The notes beneath the pieces were generated by a model. That model saw only the letters and a program-made list of their open reading frames with translations, had not been told where the DNA came from and made no database searches. A program made the translations under genes and the position numbers. Of a stretch of DNA of 19,423 nucleotides, positions 16,595 through 19,423 are shown piece after piece; position 1 is the first letter of the stretch, and the number at the start of each line of letters is the position of its first letter. This stretch comes from Armatimonadota bacterium (GTDB lineage: Bacteria > Armatimonadota > Zipacnadia > Zipacnadales > FEN-943): positions 1 to 19,423 of the forward strand of contig JANZZA010000206.1 of assembly GCA_026419655.1 (NCBI GenBank), read 5' to 3'.

Positions 16595-16629
16595 GAGTTG
16601 AGCTTGAGCTGAGCTATCTCGCCGACGGG

Positions 16630-16660
16630 GCCTGCTGCGCGACGCGCGGCAGGCGTTGGC
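16630..16660 (+). terminator. Candidate rho-independent terminator after the TPR gene
   Basis: GCCTGC (16630-16635) pairs with GCAGGC (16649-16654), and the intervening bases extend this to an 11-bp stem with one G-T wobble and a three-base GAC loop. The stem is followed by GTTGGCTTTTG, a short T-rich run. It lies between the TPR gene and the corrinoid-activator gene and only 27 bases before the latter's ATG. It probably separates the translation/replication operon from the corrinoid genes. The T-run is weak, so attenuation or a structured leader is an alternative. Confidence 0.6.
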
Positions 16661-16681
16661 TTTTGTGGGACGGACTCGTAG

Positions 16682-18526
16682 ATGGACGAAGACCGTCAGA
16701 CAAGCTGCAAAGTCACCTTCCTGCCGGATGGGCAGTCCGCCACGGTGCCATGTGGCGTAACCGTAGCCGAGGCAGCCGCTCGTGTCGGAGTTTTCCTGTC
16801 AATGCCCTGCGGTGGCCGTGGCGTTTGCGGCAAGTGCCGGGTGCGAGTGGCTGAAGGTTCCGTATCTGAGCCGACGGAGGCCGAGCTCGCCCTGTTGGAA
16901 GCTCGGTTGTTGTCCGATGGTGTGCGTCTGGCATGTCAGGCGCGCATAACTGGTGGGGCCGTCGTCGAGGTGCCTCAGGAGAGCCGCGCCCTGGAGCGGA
17001 AGGAGATTAGCCTGCTGCAGTTTGTGGCCCATGAGCTGGCGCCAAATGTCAGTCAGTGCGTAGTAGAGGTCGCCGATGCGCATCTGGAGCACCAGGTGAG
17101 CGACCTATCACGGTTGAGAGCCGCCACTGCGTCCATTTGGCACATGCCGGCCACCCTTGCAGCCCTGCGGGCTATACCGTCGGCCGTGCGTTCTCCGGGC
17201 AGGCAAGTGCACATAGCTGCCGTCAATGGTCGGATTGTCTCGGTGTCACCAGCGGGCGAGGGCGACGGCATCTTCGGCGCCGCCGTGGACATCGGTACCA
17301 CCACAGTCGTTGCCTACCTGTTCGACCTCAGCAACGGCCAGTACCTGGGCTCGGCCACGAGCTACAATCCGCAGGCTCAGCACGGTGCCGATGTGGTCTC
17401 CCGCATTCAGTATGCTATGACAGAGCCTGGCGGGCTGGATGACTTGCACCGGGACGTCGTAGGCGTAGTCAACGAGCTGATAGAGCGGGCTGCCCAGCAG
17501 GCACGAGTTCAATTGCGGCACATCTACGAGCTGACAGTGGTTGGCAACACTTGCATGCAGCATCTTTTCCTGCGCCTCGACCCCGGCCATCTGGGAACCA
17601 GTCCCTACGTGCCCGTGTTAAGTGAAGCCGTGGACGTCGAGGCGCGGGACCTGGGCCTTGCGGTTAATCCATCGGCCAATGTCCACGTGTTACCGCCTAT
17701 TGCCGGTTTTGTCGGCGCGGACACTGTTGCCGTCATTCTCGCGACAGAGTTAACCAGCCGCCCTCATCCCACCCTAGCCATTGACATCGGCACCAACGGT
17801 GAGGTCGCTTTGTGGAGCGGTGAAGAGTTACTGGTCGCTTCCTGCGCAGCGGGTCCTGCCTTTGAGGGCGCGCAGATACGTTATGGCATGCGCGCTGGCC
17901 CGGGCGCCATCGAACGCGTCGAAACTAGGGACGGCGACCTGGTAGTTCACACCATCGGCGACTTGCCCGCGGTGGGCATTTGTGGTTCAGGTCTCTTCGA
18001 TGCGACGGCGGTGCTCCTGGAGCTTGGCTTGCTCGACACTTCTGGACGGCTTGCTGCTGCGACCGGTCCTGGGCCGGCATTCTCTCGACTACTCGGCGAT
18101 GGCGCCGACAGAGCGGTTATTCTTGCTCACCCTGGTGAGACCGCCGACCACGTGCCAATCGTTCTCACTCAGCGTGACATCCGGCAAGTGCAACTTGCTA
18201 AGGGAGCCATCCGCGCCGCCGTTGAGTTACTGTTAGAGAGAGTTGGTCTTGCCGCCAGAGACCTCGGTGAGGTACTTCTGGCAGGTGCTTTTGGCAACTA
18301 TGTGAATCCGCGGAGCACCTTGCGCATCGGGCTTTTGCCGCCGGCTGTGCCCGTCGAGAGCGTTCACGGTGTGGGTAATGCCGCTGGTGCTGGCGCGGCC
18401 CTTGCGCTGGTCAGCCTTCCGCATCGTAGGCGGGCTGCGGAGCTGGCACGTGTGGCAAAGCACATCGAGCTTTTCACAAGCCCTGAGTTTCAAGAGGTCT
18501 TTGCAGAGGCGATGCTTTTCCGGTAA
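16682..18526 (+). CDS. Corrinoid-activation protein: 2Fe-2S ferredoxin plus ASKHA ATPase domain
   Basis: A 614-residue reductive activator (RACE/RamA-like, DUF4445 type) that uses ATP hydrolysis to re-reduce inactive Co(II) corrinoid in methyltransferase systems. The N-terminal plant-type ferredoxin domain has the cluster cysteines C43, C49 and C52 (MPCGGRGVCGKC) and C85 (RLACQ). The C-terminal ASKHA ATPase has VDIGTTT near 202-208, AIDIGTNGEV near 365-374, AAGPAFEGAQIRYGMRAGPG near 392, GICGSGLFDA near 432 and LLAGAFGNYVNP near 531. The ferredoxin supplies the low-potential electron, and ATP drives the energetically uphill step; this is known for the family. No archaeal-type 4Fe-4S C-terminal domain is visible. 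ATG 16682 gives a full-length product despite a weak ribosome site. The corrinoid protein gene follows 200 bases later, which strongly supports this role. Confidence 0.93.
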   Translation: MDEDRQTSCKVTFLPDGQSATVPCGVTVAEAAARVGVFLSMPCGGRGVCGKCRVRVAEGSVSEPTEAELALLEARLLSDGVRLACQARITGGAVVEVPQESRALERKEISLLQFVAHELAPNVSQCVVEVADAHLEHQVSDLSRLRAATASIWHMPATLAALRAIPSAVRSPGRQVHIAAVNGRIVSVSPAGEGDGIFGAAVDIGTTTVVAYLFDLSNGQYLGSATSYNPQAQHGADVVSRIQYAMTEPGGLDDLHRDVVGVVNELIERAAQQARVQLRHIYELTVVGNTCMQHLFLRLDPGHLGTSPYVPVLSEAVDVEARDLGLAVNPSANVHVLPPIAGFVGADTVAVILATELTSRPHPTLAIDIGTNGEVALWSGEELLVASCAAGPAFEGAQIRYGMRAGPGAIERVETRDGDLVVHTIGDLPAVGICGSGLFDATAVLLELGLLDTSGRLAAATGPGPAFSRLLGDGADRAVILAHPGETADHVPIVLTQRDIRQVQLAKGAIRAAVELLLERVGLAARDLGEVLLAGAFGNYVNPRSTLRIGLLPPAVPVESVHGVGNAAGAGAALALVSLPHRRRAAELARVAKHIELFTSPEFQEVFAEAMLFR

Positions 18527-18528
18527 TA

Positions 18529-18697
18529 TTCCGCCCTGGCGTCCGCGGAAGGATGCCCTTTGCAAAGCTGGTATTCTTTTCGCAGGGCACTCCGCCCTGA
18601 TAGCCCTGGAGGGAGGACCGGGCCGGAGGATGCGGAAAATGTTCATGCCCCTCCAGGGGTTGTTGGGGTGGAGCAGGAGGGTCGCGTTACGGCGACC
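18529..18697 (+). promoter_or_regulatory. Inverted-repeat-rich leader before the corrinoid protein gene
   Basis: The 200-base gap before the corrinoid protein gene holds several inverted repeats. TTCCGC (18529-18534) pairs with GCGGAA (18545-18550). GCCCTTTGC (18555-18563) pairs with GCAGGGC (18582-18588) with a two-base bulge. CTTTGCAAAG (18558-18567) is a perfect palindrome. CCCTGGAGGG (18604-18613) is the exact reverse complement of CCCTCCAGGG (18649-18658). GGTCGC (18680-18685) and GCGACC (18692-18697) form a six-base loop hairpin. TCCGCCCTG occurs twice (18530-18538 and 18591-18599). No cobalamin-riboswitch core or other named riboswitch was recognised, so a regulatory role is inferred. 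Confidence 0.45.
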
Positions 18698-18726
18698 GCA
18701 AAGCTATGACGGGAGGCTTGTCTAGA

Positions 18727-19362
18727 ATGGCAGATCTTAAGGCCTTGGCCGAGGCGATCATCAGCGGCAACCAGCAGGAAGCTGTGCGGCTCACTCAGGA
18801 AGCGCTCGATGAGAACGTGCCGGCCGACGCGATCCTCAACGATGGACTCGTCGCAGGCATGTCCGTAGTCGGCGCGAAGTTCAAGGCTAACGAGTTCTAC
18901 GTTCCCGAGGTCCTGATCGCAGCGCGAGCCATGAAGTCGGCCATGGAGCTGTTGCGGCCCGTTCTGGCGGAGACGGGTGTGGAGCCTAAGGGGACCGTGG
19001 TAATCGGCACCGTCCGCGGCGACCTGCACGACATCGGCAAGAACCTCGTTGCTATGATGCTTGAGGGCGCCGGCTACAGGGTTGTTGACCTTGGCGTGGA
19101 CGTGAAGCCTGAGAAGTTCGTTGAAGCAGTTCAGCAGGAGAAGGCTCAAGTGGTGGCTTTGTCGGCTTTGCTCACGACCACCATGCCCGCGATGAAGGAC
19201 ACCATTGAGGCCCTCAAGCAGGCAGGCGTGCGCGACCAGGTTGGCGTAATGATTGGCGGCGCGCCCGTGACCCAGGAGTACGCCGATGAGATCGGTGCGG
19301 ATGGTTACGGGCCTGATGCCGCCAGCGCCGTGGACGTCGCCAACGCACTCACCAGCAAGTGA
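18727..19362 (+). CDS. Corrinoid (B12)-binding methyl-carrier protein
   Basis: A 211-residue corrinoid protein of the MtbC/MtmC/MtgC family, which carries a methyl group on cobalt between a substrate-specific methyltransferase and the enzyme that passes it to tetrahydrofolate or coenzyme M. The N-terminal helical cap covers about 1-85 (ADLKALAEAIISG, DGLVAGMSVVGAKF, YVPEVLIAARAMKSAMELL). The Rossmann-like cobalamin domain has the base-off motif GDLHDIGKN (98-106) with Asp99, His101 (axial ligand) and Gly104, then LSALLTTTMPAMKDTIEAL and IGGAPVTQEYADEIGADGYG. The length is typical (about 210). ATG 18727 is preceded by GGGAGG about 10 bases upstream. It lies downstream of the corrinoid activator, and the methyltransferase is probably encoded just beyond the window. 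The methyl donor cannot be inferred from this protein. Confidence 0.95.
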   Translation: MADLKALAEAIISGNQQEAVRLTQEALDENVPADAILNDGLVAGMSVVGAKFKANEFYVPEVLIAARAMKSAMELLRPVLAETGVEPKGTVVIGTVRGDLHDIGKNLVAMMLEGAGYRVVDLGVDVKPEKFVEAVQQEKAQVVALSALLTTTMPAMKDTIEALKQAGVRDQVGVMIGGAPVTQEYADEIGADGYGPDAASAVDVANALTSK

Positions 19363-19368
19363 GTTGTG

Positions 19369-19401
19369 TGCCGCCGGGCCTGAGCCATAGATGCCGCCGG
19401 G
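19369..19401 (+). repeat. TGCCGCCGGG direct repeat before the terminal hairpin
   Basis: The 10-base word TGCCGCCGGG occurs at 19369-19378 and again at 19392-19401. The second copy forms the 5' arm of the terminal hairpin, so the first could compete with it for the same 3' arm. Short exact repeats of this GC-rich word may be chance, but the position suggests alternative folds of the transcript end. Confidence 0.5.
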
Positions 19402-19423
19402 AGCAGGCAACTGCTCCCGGCGG
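19394..19423 (+). terminator. Perfect 13-bp hairpin at the window end, probable terminator
   Basis: CCGCCGGGAGCAG (19394-19406) and CTGCTCCCGGCGG (19411-19423) are exact reverse complements separated by the four bases GCAA, giving a 13-bp perfect stem capped by a stable GNRA-type tetraloop. It begins 31 bases after the corrinoid protein stop, a typical terminator position. The window ends at the last stem base, so the T-run expected of a rho-independent terminator cannot be seen. Confidence 0.78.

Noticed and set aside
18643..19410. 255-codon open frame on the - strand opposite the corrinoid protein gene
   Set aside because: The + strand encodes a complete corrinoid protein with all motifs. 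The antisense frame is His-rich, as expected of a shadow, and crosses the terminal hairpin.

Overview
The window is a gene-dense, high-GC stretch of a bacterial chromosome. Every supported gene lies on the + strand. PriA, peptide deformylase and methionyl-tRNA formyltransferase are bacterial hallmarks, and the order priA-def-fmt is a familiar chromosomal block. The last two genes form a corrinoid methyl-transfer module, which points to an anaerobic or facultatively anaerobic lifestyle. I cannot fix the phylum. Lineages such as Armatimonadota, Chloroflexota, Hydrogenedentes or deep Firmicutes-like groups would all fit, and this is inference only. There are no insertion sequences, prophage genes, CRISPR arrays, rRNA or recognisable tRNA genes.

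Layout. (1) 14-2212: a single-chain 2-oxoacid (pyruvate/branched-chain/acetoin type) dehydrogenase E1 with the alpha and beta halves fused. (2) 2478-4523: two exported proteins, one HEAT-like plus TPR and one helical of unknown function. (3) 4607-4813: a small Trm112-like zinc-ribbon protein. (4) 4907-7878: a family 2 glycosyltransferase overlapped by an O-antigen ligase/polymerase-like membrane protein with a TPR-like tail, which looks like a surface glycan unit. (5) 7880-10637: type II dehydroquinase (aroQ), an M24 aminopeptidase and a D-2-hydroxyacid dehydrogenase. (6) 10638-11144: the only long stretch without a convincing gene. (7) 11145-11903: a second family 2 glycosyltransferase, of dolichyl-phosphate-glucose-synthase type, followed by a duplicated copy of its own 3' end. 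(8) 12081-16594: priA-def-fmt plus a small TPR protein, ending at a strong terminator-like hairpin. (9) 16682-19362: a 2Fe-2S/ASKHA corrinoid-activation protein and a corrinoid-binding protein, separated by a leader rich in inverted repeats and closed by a perfect 13-bp hairpin at the window edge.

How the genes work together. Def and Fmt remove and add the N-terminal formyl group of bacterial translation, and PriA restarts stalled replication forks. The two terminal genes supply the corrinoid carrier of a methyltransferase system and the ATP-driven reductive activator that rescues its inactive Co(II) form. The substrate-specific methyltransferase is not in the window. The most distinctive points are the fused E1 with a helical insertion, a deformylase with a roughly 40-residue acidic insertion, the ligase-TPR fusion, the corrinoid module with its structured leader, and the unexplained 507-bp gap. 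I found no clearly new biological system; the better leads are listed individually.
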